This document shows positions 27,605 through 36,961 of a stretch of 64,000 bases of DNA, piece after piece (position 1 is the first letter of the stretch; every line of letters begins with the position of its first letter). The DNA is taken from contig NZ_CP025263.1 of assembly GCF_002843605.1 (NCBI RefSeq), positions 3,377,501 to 3,441,500 of the forward strand. The letters run 5' to 3'. The DNA comes from Pseudomonas sp. S09G 359 (lineage in GTDB: Bacteria; Pseudomonadota; Gammaproteobacteria; Pseudomonadales; Pseudomonadaceae). The notes below the pieces were generated by a model. The model was not told the origin of the DNA, made no database searches, and was given only the letters and a program-made list of their open reading frames with translations. The translations under genes were made by a program, and so were the position numbers.

Positions 27605-28947
27605 ATATTCACCTTGGCACGTCGTTCATACCACACCAGCATCGGCTGGGTACTGAGGCCATGAACGACGATGCTCAAGGCGATCACCGAAAGCGTCAGG
27701 TTCACCGCCACTGCGCTGCTGGTGCCAATCAGCCCATGGTTGAGCGCGTAGAACAGGTAGTAGATGCTGCCGATCCCACGAATCCCGAACCAACTGATCA
27801 GCCCGCGCTGCTGACGATCGATCAGGCGTCCCCAAGGCATGGCAAACACGCTGAGTGGGCGGATCACCCAGAACAGCAACGCCGCCACCGGCAGCGCGCG
27901 CCAATCCCAGTGGCTGGCCAGCACCACCCCCAGCACCGTTACCAGAAACACTTCCATTGAGCGCTCCACCAGGCTGCCGAACGAGAGCATGTCGCCCATC
28001 ATCACGCCCGCGGCGATCTGGGTGTCTTGAAGTTCGCTCACATCGCCCTGCAGGGCGTGCTCCGGCTCGACTTCCAGGTGGCCCACCACCGGCAGTGCCA
28101 GGTGCTCTGCGGGGGTCTGTGAATTGCCGGTGGACCGGAACTCCGCCTGGCGCAGGCCGAGCCCGGCGGCGAACACCGACAGAAAGCCATAGCCGCCAAC
28201 AGCCTCGGCAGCCACGTAGGCGAGGGCGATCAGGGCAAGCGTCAGGTAGTCGTTCGGTGACAGGGTGCTGTCACTGTTGGTGATGCGCAGCCACAGGGTC
28301 ATGCGGCCGATGCCCCGGCCCATCCAGTAACCTGTCAACAACCCGGCAGGCACCGCCCAGAGTAGATGCTTGAACACCCAGCCGCTGAACCAGTCACCGT
28401 CAAACCCGCCGTGCTGCATAAACAACAGCGCAAAAATCACAAAGGGAAACGCCGTGCCGTCGTTCAGGCCCGCTTCACCGGACAGGCCGAACCGCAGCGC
28501 GTCATAGTCCTGGGCGTTGTTGACCTGAACCAGCCCGGCCAGCACCGGGTCGGTCGGCGCCAGAATGGCACCGACCAATAGCGACACGCCCCAGGACAAC
28601 TCGAACAGGTAATGCAGCACGCCGCAGATACCGAGGATGGTCAGCAGCATGACTGGTCCCGCCATGCCGAACGCAATGCGCCAAGTGCGGTGCTTGAGGG
28701 GCAGACGCAGCTTGAGCCCACTGACGAACAGCGAAAACAGCACCGCCACTTCGGTGAGGTGCTCCATCCAGCGCGCGGAGCCTTTGATATCCAGATGCAA
28801 CAGGTCCACGCCCAACGGGCCTATGCCGATGCCCAGCAACAGGCACACCGCCGAGGTGGTTACCGGCATCCAGCGCAGGTAGGAGGAGGTGAGGGCGAGG
28901 GTCAGCAACACTGCACCCAGTACGGCCAACCATAGGATAAATGTCAT
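27595..28947 (-). CDS. Cation:proton antiporter (CPA family)
   Basis: A 450-residue integral membrane protein with about 12 hydrophobic segments. Motifs fit Na+/H+ exchangers: GPLGVDLLHLD, LVGAILAPTDPVLAGLVQV, GLSGEAGLNDGTAFPFVIFALL with the acidic transport residues, and RPLSVFAMPWGRL near the end. Such proteins exchange Na+ or K+ for protons in pH and salt balance. It stands alone. The ion specificity cannot be read. Confidence 0.88.
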   Translation of the reverse strand: MTFILWLAVLGAVLLTLALTSSYLRWMPVTTSAVCLLLGIGIGPLGVDLLHLDIKGSARWMEHLTEVAVLFSLFVSGLKLRLPLKHRTWRIAFGMAGPVMLLTILGICGVLHYLFELSWGVSLLVGAILAPTDPVLAGLVQVNNAQDYDALRFGLSGEAGLNDGTAFPFVIFALLFMQHGGFDGDWFSGWVFKHLLWAVPAGLLTGYWMGRGIGRMTLWLRITNSDSTLSPNDYLTLALIALAYVAAEAVGGYGFLSVFAAGLGLRQAEFRSTGNSQTPAEHLALPVVGHLEVEPEHALQGDVSELQDTQIAAGVMMGDMLSFGSLVERSMEVFLVTVLGVVLASHWDWRALPVAALLFWVIRPLSVFAMPWGRLIDRQQRGLISWFGIRGIGSIYYLFYALNHGLIGTSSAVAVNLTLSVIALSIVVHGLSTQPMLVWYERRAKVNIQS

Positions 28948-29028
28948 CGAACGTGCCCCGGGCCGTGGTCTATCGACGTTGGAGGACCACGGCCGGGCAC
29001 AGGTTCAATCACAACTTACTCATTCCCG

Positions 29029-29139
29029 GTGGCGAGCGGGCTTGTCCGCGTTGGGCTGCGTAGCGGCCCCAAAAAAAGCGGGAGCGCTGCGCACTCCAAC
29101 GCGGGCAAGCCCGCTCGCCACACTAGCCCGCTCGCCACA
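29029..29139. repeat. REP/BIME inverted repeat with an extra half unit
   Basis: GGTGGCGAGCGGGCTTG at the left pairs with GGGCAAGCCCGCTCGCCACA at the right, and a further half unit TAGCCCGCTCGCCACAA is appended. The core is nearly identical to the one at 16284. It lies between the antiporter start and the EAL gene stop. Confidence 0.85.
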
Positions 29140-29165
29140 ACAGTTCATCTGCCGGCATCGAGTTG

Positions 29166-30425
29166 TCACGGCCCGACTAAACCGCTTTTTTCCAGCAGCA
29201 ACCGCTCAAGCTCGGCCATCGGCAATGGCCGGCTGAACAGGTAGCCCTGGATCTGGTCGCAGCCGGCCGTTTTCAGGAACGCCAGCTGCGCCTGGGTTTC
29301 GACGCCCTCGGCGACCACGCGCAGGTCCAGGCTATGGGCCAGTTCGATGATGGTGCGGGTGATCGCTGCGTCCTGCGGGTTGCTGGTGACTTCGCGGATA
29401 AACGCGATATCGATCTTCAGCGTGTCGATGGGAAAGCGCCGCAAGTACGCCAGGCTGGAATAGCCGGTGCCGAAATCGTCGATGGAGATTTTCACGCCCA
29501 TGGCACGCAAGCGTTGCAGACCGGTGATGGTGTGCTCGGTGTTTTCCATCAGTGAGCTTTCGGTCAGTTCCACCTCCAACCAATGCGGGTCAACGCCATG
29601 GTGTGCCAGGCTCTGCGCGATATCGGCGATCAGGTCACCCTCGATCAGTTGATGGCCGGAGACATTCACCGAGACTTCAATCGCACCGATAGCACTGCAT
29701 TGCCATGCAGCGATCTGCTGACACACGCGATCGATCACCCAGCGTCCCACCGGCACGATCAGCCCCAGGCTTTCCAGCACCGGCACAAACACTGCCGGCG
29801 ATATCGCGCCATAACCGGGGCGGTCCCAGCGCAGCAGCGCTTCCAGGGCACACACGGCGCCGCCGGCCAACTCGACCTTGGGTTGGTAATGCAGGGCGAA
29901 TTCATCCCGCTCGACCGCCAGGCGCAGGGCTTTTTCCAGCTCGAGGCGGGTCAGGTCCTGCACGTCCAGTCGCGCGTGTTCGTCGCTGCGTTGTTGCAAC
30001 TGCTGTTCGAGCATCTGGCTGTGCTTGTGCAACTGGTCACCATGGGCCTTGAGCCGCAGCAGGTTACGTACCCGCAGCCAGAGTTCGACGCGTTCGATCG
30101 GCTTGCTGATAAATTCCTCGGCGCCGGTTTCCAGGCCACTGACCCGCGCGCTGGGTTCGCTCAAGGCCGAAAGCATGATGATCGGGATATTCGCCGTGGC
30201 GGGGTTGCCCTTGAGCTGGCTGGCGACTTCATAGCCGTCCATGCCGGGCATCATGATGTCCAGCAGCACCAGGTCCGGTGGCTGCTGCGCGACCAACCGC
30301 AAGGCTTCTTCACCGTTGCTTGCGCTCAGGGTCTGGTAGCCCTCATGGCGCAGCAGGGTTTCCAACAACTTGCGAACCTGGGGTTCGTCATCAACGATCA
30401 ACAGCGTTGCGGGTGAGCTGGCCAT
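29166..30425 (-). CDS. Response regulator with REC and EAL domains (c-di-GMP phosphodiesterase)
   Basis: A 419-residue cytoplasmic protein. The receiver has [14 protein letters not shown], the phosphoacceptor in [15 protein letters not shown] and the conserved lysine near SKPI. A coiled linker ([19 protein letters not shown]) leads to an EAL domain with [44 protein letters not shown] and EGVET. The first motif reads EALLRW, matching active enzymes that cleave c-di-GMP to pGpG. It is the last gene of a kinase-REC-EAL operon, so phosphorylation probably sets its activity. Confidence 0.93.
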   Translation of the reverse strand: MASSPATLLIVDDEPQVRKLLETLLRHEGYQTLSASNGEEALRLVAQQPPDLVLLDIMMPGMDGYEVASQLKGNPATANIPIIMLSALSEPSARVSGLETGAEEFISKPIERVELWLRVRNLLRLKAHGDQLHKHSQMLEQQLQQRSDEHARLDVQDLTRLELEKALRLAVERDEFALHYQPKVELAGGAVCALEALLRWDRPGYGAISPAVFVPVLESLGLIVPVGRWVIDRVCQQIAAWQCSAIGAIEVSVNVSGHQLIEGDLIADIAQSLAHHGVDPHWLEVELTESSLMENTEHTITGLQRLRAMGVKISIDDFGTGYSSLAYLRRFPIDTLKIDIAFIREVTSNPQDAAITRTIIELAHSLDLRVVAEGVETQAQLAFLKTAGCDQIQGYLFSRPLPMAELERLLLEKSGLVGP

Positions 30426-30434
30426 GGAGAGGAC

Positions 30435-30818
30435 TCATGTGGGCGGTGTAATGGAAGGGTTCAGCAGGGTGTCGATAACCTCGTACAGCTCCTTGTAGCG
30501 CAGGGGTTTGATCACATAGGCATCACAACCGGCCAGGCGGGTTTTTTCGCGGTCTTCCTTCATGGCCATGGCGGTCAGCGCGATCACGGGGATATGCGCG
30601 GTGTGGGGGTCTCGTTTGAGCAGCCGGGTTGCCGCCAGGCCGTCCATGCCAGGCAATTGAATGTCCATCAGGATCAGCGCCGGTTGTTTTTCGCGCGCCA
30701 GGGTCAGCCCGCATTCAGCGTCGGCAGCCCACAGCACGCTATGCCCGGCATTCATCAGCAGCAGGCGGGCCAGGCGCATATTCGCCTCGTTGTCTTCGAC
30801 AATCAGGATTTCGGCCAT
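30435..30818 (-). CDS. Single-domain response regulator
   Basis: A 127-residue stand-alone receiver: ILIVEDNEANMRLARLLLM, phosphoacceptor in LILMDIQLPGMDGLA, and the switch region ALTAMAMKEDREK with IKPLRYKEL. ATG 30818 (MAEILIVED) is chosen because the frame upstream lies within the kinase gene; overlap with the kinase is 16 bp. Such DivK/CheY-like proteins relay phosphate between kinases and effectors. Confidence 0.92.
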   Translation of the reverse strand: MAEILIVEDNEANMRLARLLLMNAGHSVLWAADAECGLTLAREKQPALILMDIQLPGMDGLAATRLLKRDPHTAHIPVIALTAMAMKEDREKTRLAGCDAYVIKPLRYKELYEVIDTLLNPSITPPT

Positions 30819-32146
30819 GTGGCAACCTCCGTCGCCCGATGCAGCGGCAGCCACACCAAAAACCGTGCGCCAAGGTCTTCACGACTGGCCACCGCGACAC
30901 TGCCACCGTGCAGGTCGGTGAGTTGCTTGACCATCGCCAGGCCCAGCCCGGTGCCTTCGAATTTGCGCGCCAGGCTGCTGTCGATCTGGCTGAAGGCCTT
31001 GAACAGCTTGCCCATGTCGTCCGGGGCAATGCCGATGCCGGTGTCGCTGACGCTCAATTCGAGGAACTGCTGGTGCGCGCTGGGCGGCAGGGCAAAGCTG
31101 TGCACCGGCCAGTCGCCGGGAACCAGGCCAACCTGGTCGCGGCTGACCTCGCGCACGGCCAGGGTCACCGAGCTGCCGTGCTCGCTGAACTTCACCGCAT
31201 TGGCCAGCAGGTTGTAGACGATCTGCTTGGTCTTGCGCAGGTCCAGCTCCAGGCAGCCGAAGTCGCCCTGGCTGTCGAGCTTCAGTTGGATACGCTGCAG
31301 CGCGGCCTTTTCGCGCACGATCAGCAGGCTGTTGGCCAACAGGCCTGCCAGCTCTACGGCCTCCAGCTCCAGGTCCATCATCCCGGCCTCGACCTTGGAC
31401 AAGTCGAGAATGTCGTTGATCAGTGACAGCAGGTGCTGGCCGCTGGTGAAGATGTCGCCGATATATTCGCGCTGCACCTCGCTCATATCGCCCACCAGGC
31501 CGTCCTTGAGCGCCTCGGAAAACCCGATCACCGCATTCAGCGGCGTGCGCAGTTCATGGGACATGGTGGCCAGGAACTCCGACTTCATATGGTTGGCGTG
31601 TTCCAGCTCCAGGTTCTTTTCTTCCAATGCGCGTTCAAAGCCCTTGCGCTCGGCTTCTTCCTGTTTGCGCGCAGTGTTGTCGGTGCCGATCAGCAGGTAG
31701 CCGATGATGGTGTCGTTGCGGTTGCGCAAGGCCGTCACCGAGACCATCGCCGACAACCGGCTGCCGTCCTTGCGGATATAGGTCAGCTCGTAAATGTCTT
31801 CGATGCCACGTGAGGCCTTGAACACCAGGGCTTCGAAGCCCGGGGTGATGGGGGTGTCGAGTTCCAGGCTGAGGGCGGCGGCGCGGGTGATCAGCTCAAC
31901 GGGGTCGGAGATGTCGGCGGGCGTGATGCGGTTGACCACATCGGCGGCGGCATAGCCGAGCATTCGTTCGGCGCCGACGTTGAATATCTGGATCACGCCT
32001 TTTTCGTCGGTGGCGATGCTGGAGAAGTAGGCGCTGTTGAAAATCGCGTCCTGCAGTGCACCGGTCTTGAGCAGGGTTTTCTGGCGCTTGAACTCGACGA
32101 TTTTTTCAGCGCGCGATTGAGTCGGGGGCGGTAAGGGTGTGTCCAT
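30803..32146 (-). CDS. PAS-domain histidine kinase, cytoplasmic
   Basis: A 447-residue kinase without membrane helices. A PAS domain (residues about 35-160, IFNSAYFSSIATDEKGVIQIF with GYLLIGTDNTARKQ at its end) precedes a coiled coil, HisKA (FLATMSHELRTPLNAVIGF) and HATPase (NLLANAVKFSEHG, SDTGIGIAP, FEGTGLGLAMVKQL). It starts the operon that ends with the EAL regulator, so it probably controls c-di-GMP breakdown in response to a PAS-sensed cue. Confidence 0.93.
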   Translation of the reverse strand: MDTPLPPPTQSRAEKIVEFKRQKTLLKTGALQDAIFNSAYFSSIATDEKGVIQIFNVGAERMLGYAAADVVNRITPADISDPVELITRAAALSLELDTPITPGFEALVFKASRGIEDIYELTYIRKDGSRLSAMVSVTALRNRNDTIIGYLLIGTDNTARKQEEAERKGFERALEEKNLELEHANHMKSEFLATMSHELRTPLNAVIGFSEALKDGLVGDMSEVQREYIGDIFTSGQHLLSLINDILDLSKVEAGMMDLELEAVELAGLLANSLLIVREKAALQRIQLKLDSQGDFGCLELDLRKTKQIVYNLLANAVKFSEHGSSVTLAVREVSRDQVGLVPGDWPVHSFALPPSAHQQFLELSVSDTGIGIAPDDMGKLFKAFSQIDSSLARKFEGTGLGLAMVKQLTDLHGGSVAVASREDLGARFLVWLPLHRATEVATWPKS

Positions 32147-32347
32147 CGCTTGGGCGTTCCGTGACGTTCAGGCCCGCCGTCGTCTTGAGGCGATGGCGCA
32201 GAGCATGCTCACAGAAGATCGCTCGGAAGCGATGAGGAGGAGATGAGGTAGTTGGACAATAGCAGAGATTATGGCGTTTGGATGGCACCACACACTCTTT
32301 TGAAGGGGTTGGCACTCATTTAGGTGCAAATCACGATTCTTCGTTGA

Positions 32348-32359
32348 TGAAACGTTTCA
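32348..32359. promoter_or_regulatory. LacI-type operator palindrome 1
   Basis: TGAAACGTTTCA, a perfect 12-bp palindrome with the central CG typical of LacI/GalR-family operators, 103 bp before the ABC operon start. A LacI-family gene lies in the same operon. Confidence 0.7.
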
Positions 32360-32378
32360 CTAATCGATTATTGGTAGG

Positions 32379-32392
32379 CGCAAGCGCTTGCG
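32379..32392. promoter_or_regulatory. LacI-type operator palindrome 2
   Basis: CGCAAGCGCTTGCG, a perfect 14-bp palindrome with the AAGCGCTT core common to sugar LacI-family operators. It lies 20 bp after palindrome 1 and 70 bp before the first gene. Two adjacent sites suggest cooperative repression. Confidence 0.7.
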
Positions 32393-32461
32393 TAAGCAAA
32401 TATATCTGCATTAGAGTCGGCGGCACTCGATTACAAAAATAATAAATCCAGGAGCTCATCC

Positions 32462-33994
32462 ATGAGCCTTGAACCCTTGCTTGAGATGCAGGGCATCAGC
32501 AAAACCTTCAACGGTCTGCGCGTGCTCAAATCTGTCGGCCTGAAGGTCTACCCCGGCGAAATCCACGCCTTGATGGGGGAGAACGGTGCCGGCAAATCCA
32601 CCTTGATGAAAATCCTCTCCGGCGCCTACCAGGCCGATCCAGGCGGTGAAATCCGCATCGGCGGCCAACCCATCGCTACCTACAACCCTGCCACCGCCAA
32701 AGCCCTCGGCATCGCCGTGATCTATCAGGAACTGAGCCTGTGCCCGAACCTGAGCGTGGCCGAAAACATCTACCTGGGCCGCGAACTGCGCCGCGGCTGG
32801 ACCATCGACCGCAAGGGCATGCAGGCCGGTTGCGTGGAGGTGCTGCAACGCCTGGGCGCCGAGTTCACGCCTGGGACCACGGTCAGCAGCCTGTCGATTG
32901 CCGAACGCCAACTGGTGGAGATCGCCCGCGCATTGCATGCCCACGCCAAGATCCTGGTGATGGACGAACCGACCACGCCGTTATCGTCGCGTGAGACCGA
33001 CCGGCTGTTCACGCTGATCAAGCAACTGCGCAGCCAGGGCCTGGCGATCATCTATATCAGCCATCGCATGGCGGAGATCTACGAGCTGTCGGACCGCGTC
33101 TCGGTGCTGCGCGACGGCCAATACATCGGCGAACTGACCCGCGACGCGCTGTCGGCCGAAGTGCTGGTGAAAATGATGGTGGGCCGCGACCTGTCCGGCT
33201 TCTACAAGAAGGAACACGCCGCGTACAACCCCGGCAACGTAGTGATGCGCGTGCGCGACATGGCCGACGGCAAACGCGTGCGCAACTGCAGTTTCGACCT
33301 GCACGCCGGTGAAGTGTTGGGCATTGCCGGGCTGGTGGGGGCAGGGCGCACCGAGCTGGCACGGCTGATCTTCGCCGCCGACCCACGCACCAGCGGCACC
33401 CTCGAAGTGGTGGGCAAGACGGTCACCCAACTGCGCACCCCGGCGGATGCGATTCGGGCGGGCGTGGTGTACCTCACCGAAGACCGCAAGGCCCAGGGGC
33501 TGTTCCTTGACATGAGCGTGGCGGACAACATCAACGTCTGCGCCTGCGTACCGGACGCGCATGCCGGTGGCGTGCTGGACCGCAGCCATGCCGCGCAACG
33601 CGCGAATGACGCAATCAAGTCACTGTCGATTCGGGTGGCGTCGGGCAAGGTCAATGTCGGTGCGCTATCCGGTGGCAATCAACAGAAGGTGCTGCTGGCG
33701 CGGCTGCTGGAGGTCAAGCCGCATGTGTTGATCCTCGACGAACCGACACGCGGCGTGGACATCGGCTCCAAGTCCGAAATCTACCGCATCATCAATCAAC
33801 TGGCCCAGGCCGGCGTGGGCATTGTAGTGATCTCCAGCGAGCTGCCGGAAATCATTGGTACATGCGACCGCGTGTTGATCATGCGCGAAGGCCAGTTGGT
33901 GGCCGAAGTCGGCGGGGCCTCGGGCCACGTCATTTCCCAGGAACGTATTATTGACCTCGCCACCGGTGGCGATCAGGTGGTTAACCATGGCTGA
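32462..33994 (+). CDS. Sugar ABC transporter ATPase, RbsA-like
   Basis: A 510-residue protein with two fused nucleotide-binding domains, as in RbsA/XylG. The first has Walker [10 protein letters not shown], signature LSIAERQ and Walker B LVMDEPT; the second has GLVGAGRTE, signature SGGNQQK and [15 protein letters not shown]. It powers import of a pentose or related sugar. GGAG lies 9 bases upstream. It is first of five co-directional genes and overlaps the permease by 8 bp. Confidence 0.93.
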   Translation: MSLEPLLEMQGISKTFNGLRVLKSVGLKVYPGEIHALMGENGAGKSTLMKILSGAYQADPGGEIRIGGQPIATYNPATAKALGIAVIYQELSLCPNLSVAENIYLGRELRRGWTIDRKGMQAGCVEVLQRLGAEFTPGTTVSSLSIAERQLVEIARALHAHAKILVMDEPTTPLSSRETDRLFTLIKQLRSQGLAIIYISHRMAEIYELSDRVSVLRDGQYIGELTRDALSAEVLVKMMVGRDLSGFYKKEHAAYNPGNVVMRVRDMADGKRVRNCSFDLHAGEVLGIAGLVGAGRTELARLIFAADPRTSGTLEVVGKTVTQLRTPADAIRAGVVYLTEDRKAQGLFLDMSVADNINVCACVPDAHAGGVLDRSHAAQRANDAIKSLSIRVASGKVNVGALSGGNQQKVLLARLLEVKPHVLILDEPTRGVDIGSKSEIYRIINQLAQAGVGIVVISSELPEIIGTCDRVLIMREGQLVAEVGGASGHVISQERIIDLATGGDQVVNHG

Positions 33995-34964
33995 TTCGAT
34001 GATTGCGACAACCGGCAAGGCTGAACGCGCGCGAGAGCTGATGCGCACAGTCGGCATGCTGCCGGTGCTGATATTGCTGCTGGTGGGCTTTGCCCTGGCG
34101 AGTGAAAACTTTTTGACCGTACAGAACCTGTCGATCATCACCCAGCAAGCCTCGGTGAATGTGGTATTGGCGGCGGGCATGACCTTTGTGATCCTCACGG
34201 CCGGCATCGACTTGTCGGTGGGCGCGATTCTGGCGGCGTCGGCAGTGGTGGCCTTGCAGGCCTCGATGTCGCCACAATTCGGCATGTTCGGGATCGCCGC
34301 CGGGATCGGCTTTGGCCTGTTACTGGGCCTGGTCAACGGCGGCTTGATCGCCTTTATGCGCCTGCCGCCGTTTATCGTCACCCTCGGCGCGCTGACCGCC
34401 ATGCGCGGTCTGGCACGCCTGTTGGCCGACGACAAAACCGTGTTCAACCCCGACCTGCCGTTTGCCTTTATCGGCAATGACTCGATCCTCGGCGTGCCCT
34501 GGCTGGTGGTGATCGCCGTGGCGGTGGTGGGGTTGTCGTGGTTCATCCTGCGGCGCACGGTGATGGGCGTGCAGATTTACTCGGTGGGCGGCAACCCGGA
34601 GGCCGCGCGGCTGTCGGGGATCAAGGTGTGGAAGGTGCTGCTGTTTGTCTACGCGATGTCCGGCGCGTTGGCCGGGCTGGGCGCGGTGATGAGTGCTTCG
34701 CGCCTGTTCGCCGCCAATGGCCTGCAACTCGGGCAATCCTACGAGCTGGACGCGATTGCCGCTGTGATCCTCGGCGGCACCAGCTTTACCGGCGGTGTCG
34801 GCACCATCGGCGGCACGCTGATCGGCGCGCTGATTATTGCGGTACTCACCAATGGCCTGGTGCTGCTGGGGGTGTCGGATATCTGGCAATACATCATCAA
34901 GGGCATTGTGATCATTGGCGCGGTCGCGCTGGATCGCTATCGCCAGTCCGGTGCACGGACCTGA
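33987..34964 (+). CDS. Sugar ABC transporter permease, RbsC-like
   Basis: A 325-residue membrane protein of the RbsC/XylH type with 8-10 hydrophobic helices. [21 protein letters not shown] and [15 protein letters not shown] match the family, as does [24 protein letters not shown] near the end. ATG 33987 overlaps the ATPase stop; an upstream start would lie within that gene. Confidence 0.93.
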   Translation: MADSMIATTGKAERARELMRTVGMLPVLILLLVGFALASENFLTVQNLSIITQQASVNVVLAAGMTFVILTAGIDLSVGAILAASAVVALQASMSPQFGMFGIAAGIGFGLLLGLVNGGLIAFMRLPPFIVTLGALTAMRGLARLLADDKTVFNPDLPFAFIGNDSILGVPWLVVIAVAVVGLSWFILRRTVMGVQIYSVGGNPEAARLSGIKVWKVLLFVYAMSGALAGLGAVMSASRLFAANGLQLGQSYELDAIAAVILGGTSFTGGVGTIGGTLIGALIIAVLTNGLVLLGVSDIWQYIIKGIVIIGAVALDRYRQSGART

Positions 34965-34998
34965 TTTCACTCCAACAACAATCACAAGAGAGACCGGC

Positions 34999-35931
34999 AT
35001 GAACTTCAAACGCATCTTTCCCGTTATTGCCTTGGCTGCCCTGATGTCCCAAGCCGTCGAAGCCCGTGAGCTCAAAGCCCTCGGCATCAGCATGGGCTCG
35101 CTGGGCAACCCGTATTTCGTGACCCTGGCCGATGGCGCAACTGCCCGGGCCAAGGAGTTGAACCCCAACGTCAAGGTCACGTCGGTGTCGGCCGACTATG
35201 ACTTGAGCAAGCAGTTTTCGCAGATCGATAACTTTATTTCGTCCAAGGTCGACCTGATCCTGATCAATGCCGTCGACCCATCGGCGATGGCCTCGGCGAT
35301 CAAAAAAGCCCGGGATGCGGGGATTGTCGTGGTCGCTGTGGACGTGGAAGCCAAGGGCGTGAATGCCACCGTGCAGACCGACAACGTCGAAGCCGGCAAA
35401 CTCGCCTGCCAATACCTGGTGGACAAGCTCTCGGGCAAAGGCAATGTGATTATCCAGAACGGCCCGCAAGTCACCGCCGTGACCGATCGCGTCAAAGGCT
35501 GCAAGGCCGCCTTGGCCGGTGCACCGGAGATCAAGGTGCTGTCCGACGACCAGGATGGCAAAGGCTCGCGCGAAGGCGGCTTGAACGTGATGCAGGGTTA
35601 CCTCACACGCTTCCCGAAAATCGACGGCCTGTTTGCGATCAACGACCCGCAAGCCATCGGCAGTGACCTGGCGGCCAAGCAGCTCAAGCGCAGCGGCATC
35701 ATCATTACCTCGGTGGACGGCGCGCCGGATATCGAGAATGCCCTGAAAACCGATACGCAGATCCAGGCCTCGTCCAGCCAGGACCCGTGGGCCATGGCCC
35801 AGACTGCCGTGAACGTCGGCAATGACATCCTCAATGACAAAGCCCCGGCCGAAGCGGTTACCCTGCTCACGCCAAAACTGATCACCCGCGATAACGTCGG
35901 TACCTACAGCGGCTGGTCGAGTAAACATTGA
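34999..35931 (+). CDS. Sugar ABC transporter periplasmic binding protein, RbsB-like
   Basis: A 310-residue type I periplasmic binding protein with a signal peptide (MNFKRIFPVIALAALMSQAVEA). The mature part has the ribose-binding-protein pattern: MGSLGNPYFVTLADGA, SQIDNFISSKVDLILINAVDP, VVVAVDVEAKG, GLFAINDPQAIGSDLAAKQ. The ligand is probably a pentose or pentitol given the xylulokinase downstream. ATG 34999 has AAGAGAGA upstream. Confidence 0.92.
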   Translation: MNFKRIFPVIALAALMSQAVEARELKALGISMGSLGNPYFVTLADGATARAKELNPNVKVTSVSADYDLSKQFSQIDNFISSKVDLILINAVDPSAMASAIKKARDAGIVVVAVDVEAKGVNATVQTDNVEAGKLACQYLVDKLSGKGNVIIQNGPQVTAVTDRVKGCKAALAGAPEIKVLSDDQDGKGSREGGLNVMQGYLTRFPKIDGLFAINDPQAIGSDLAAKQLKRSGIIITSVDGAPDIENALKTDTQIQASSSQDPWAMAQTAVNVGNDILNDKAPAEAVTLLTPKLITRDNVGTYSGWSSKH

Positions 35932-35952
35932 TTCAGTGAGAGGAAACGCGCC

Positions 35953-36945
35953 GTGGTCACCATGGATGACGTGGCAAGCAGGGCGGGGGTGTCGTCGTCG
36001 ACCGTGTCACATGTGTTGAACGGCACACGCAAGGTCAGCCCGGCCACGGTGCAGGCGGTACAGCGCGCGATCCAGGAGTTGGGGTATATCCCCAACACCC
36101 TGGCGCGCTCGCTGGCCCGCTCCAGTACCAACACGATTGGCGTGGCGATCTCGGCGTTGTCCAACCATTACTTCAGCGAAACGGTGCACGCGATTGAAAC
36201 CGCGTGCGCCAAGCACGGCTACATGATGTTGTTTGTCGACACCCACGATGACCCGGAGCAGGAGCTGCGGGTGGTCACGGCGCTGCACCACCGGCGCGTC
36301 GACGGCATTGTGCTGGCACCGTCGAATGGCTCGATGGCCCTGGAATATCTGCAGGCCAACGAGATGCCTGCGGTGCTGGTTGATCGGATGATGAGTGAGC
36401 AGTTCGATCAGGTCGGAGTGGAAAACGCCCAGGCCACCCAGGCCCTGATTGAACACCTGATCGGCCACGGGCATCGGCGTATCGGCTTTATCGCCGGGCG
36501 CACGGGGTTCAGTACCACCGACGAGCGCGTTGCCGGCTACCGCGCGGCGTTGCAAGCGGCGGGGTTGGCGTTTGACCCGCAACTGGTGGTCAACGGCGGC
36601 TCCAACACCGAGCCGGCGCGGCAGGCCACTGTGCAATTGCTGGGCCTGGCTGCGCCGCCGACGGCGATCATGGCCGGTAATAACCTGATGACCCTTGGCG
36701 CGATGCACGCCTTGCGTGACGCGCAACTCGACGTACCGGGGCAGATGGCCCTGGTGGGCTTCGACGATTTTGACTGGGCGGATTTTTTTGTCCCACGCCT
36801 GACGTTGATCGCGCAGCCAGTGCAGGCGCTGGGCGCGCAAGCGGTGGAACTGTTGCTGCAACGCATGGCGTTGCCAACCGCGCCCGCCCGTAGTGTGCGC
36901 CTGGCGCCGACCTTGCAACTGCGTAATTCATGTGGCTGTCTCTGA
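35953..36945 (+). CDS. LacI-family transcriptional regulator
   Basis: A 330-residue regulator: helix-turn-helix and hinge helix at the start (MDDVASRAGVSSSTVSHVLN), then a sugar-binding core (FVDTHDDPEQELRVVTALHH, RRIGFIAGRTGFSTTDERVAGY, LVGFDDFDWADFFVPRLTLI). The GTG at 35953 follows AGAGG at a good distance and completes the helix-turn-helix; ATG 35962 would shorten it. It lies between the binding-protein and kinase genes and probably represses the operon through the palindromes at 32348 and 32379. Confidence 0.92.
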   Translation: MVTMDDVASRAGVSSSTVSHVLNGTRKVSPATVQAVQRAIQELGYIPNTLARSLARSSTNTIGVAISALSNHYFSETVHAIETACAKHGYMMLFVDTHDDPEQELRVVTALHHRRVDGIVLAPSNGSMALEYLQANEMPAVLVDRMMSEQFDQVGVENAQATQALIEHLIGHGHRRIGFIAGRTGFSTTDERVAGYRAALQAAGLAFDPQLVVNGGSNTEPARQATVQLLGLAAPPTAIMAGNNLMTLGAMHALRDAQLDVPGQMALVGFDDFDWADFFVPRLTLIAQPVQALGAQAVELLLQRMALPTAPARSVRLAPTLQLRNSCGCL

Positions 36946-36961
36946 TTGGAATGACCCGCGT

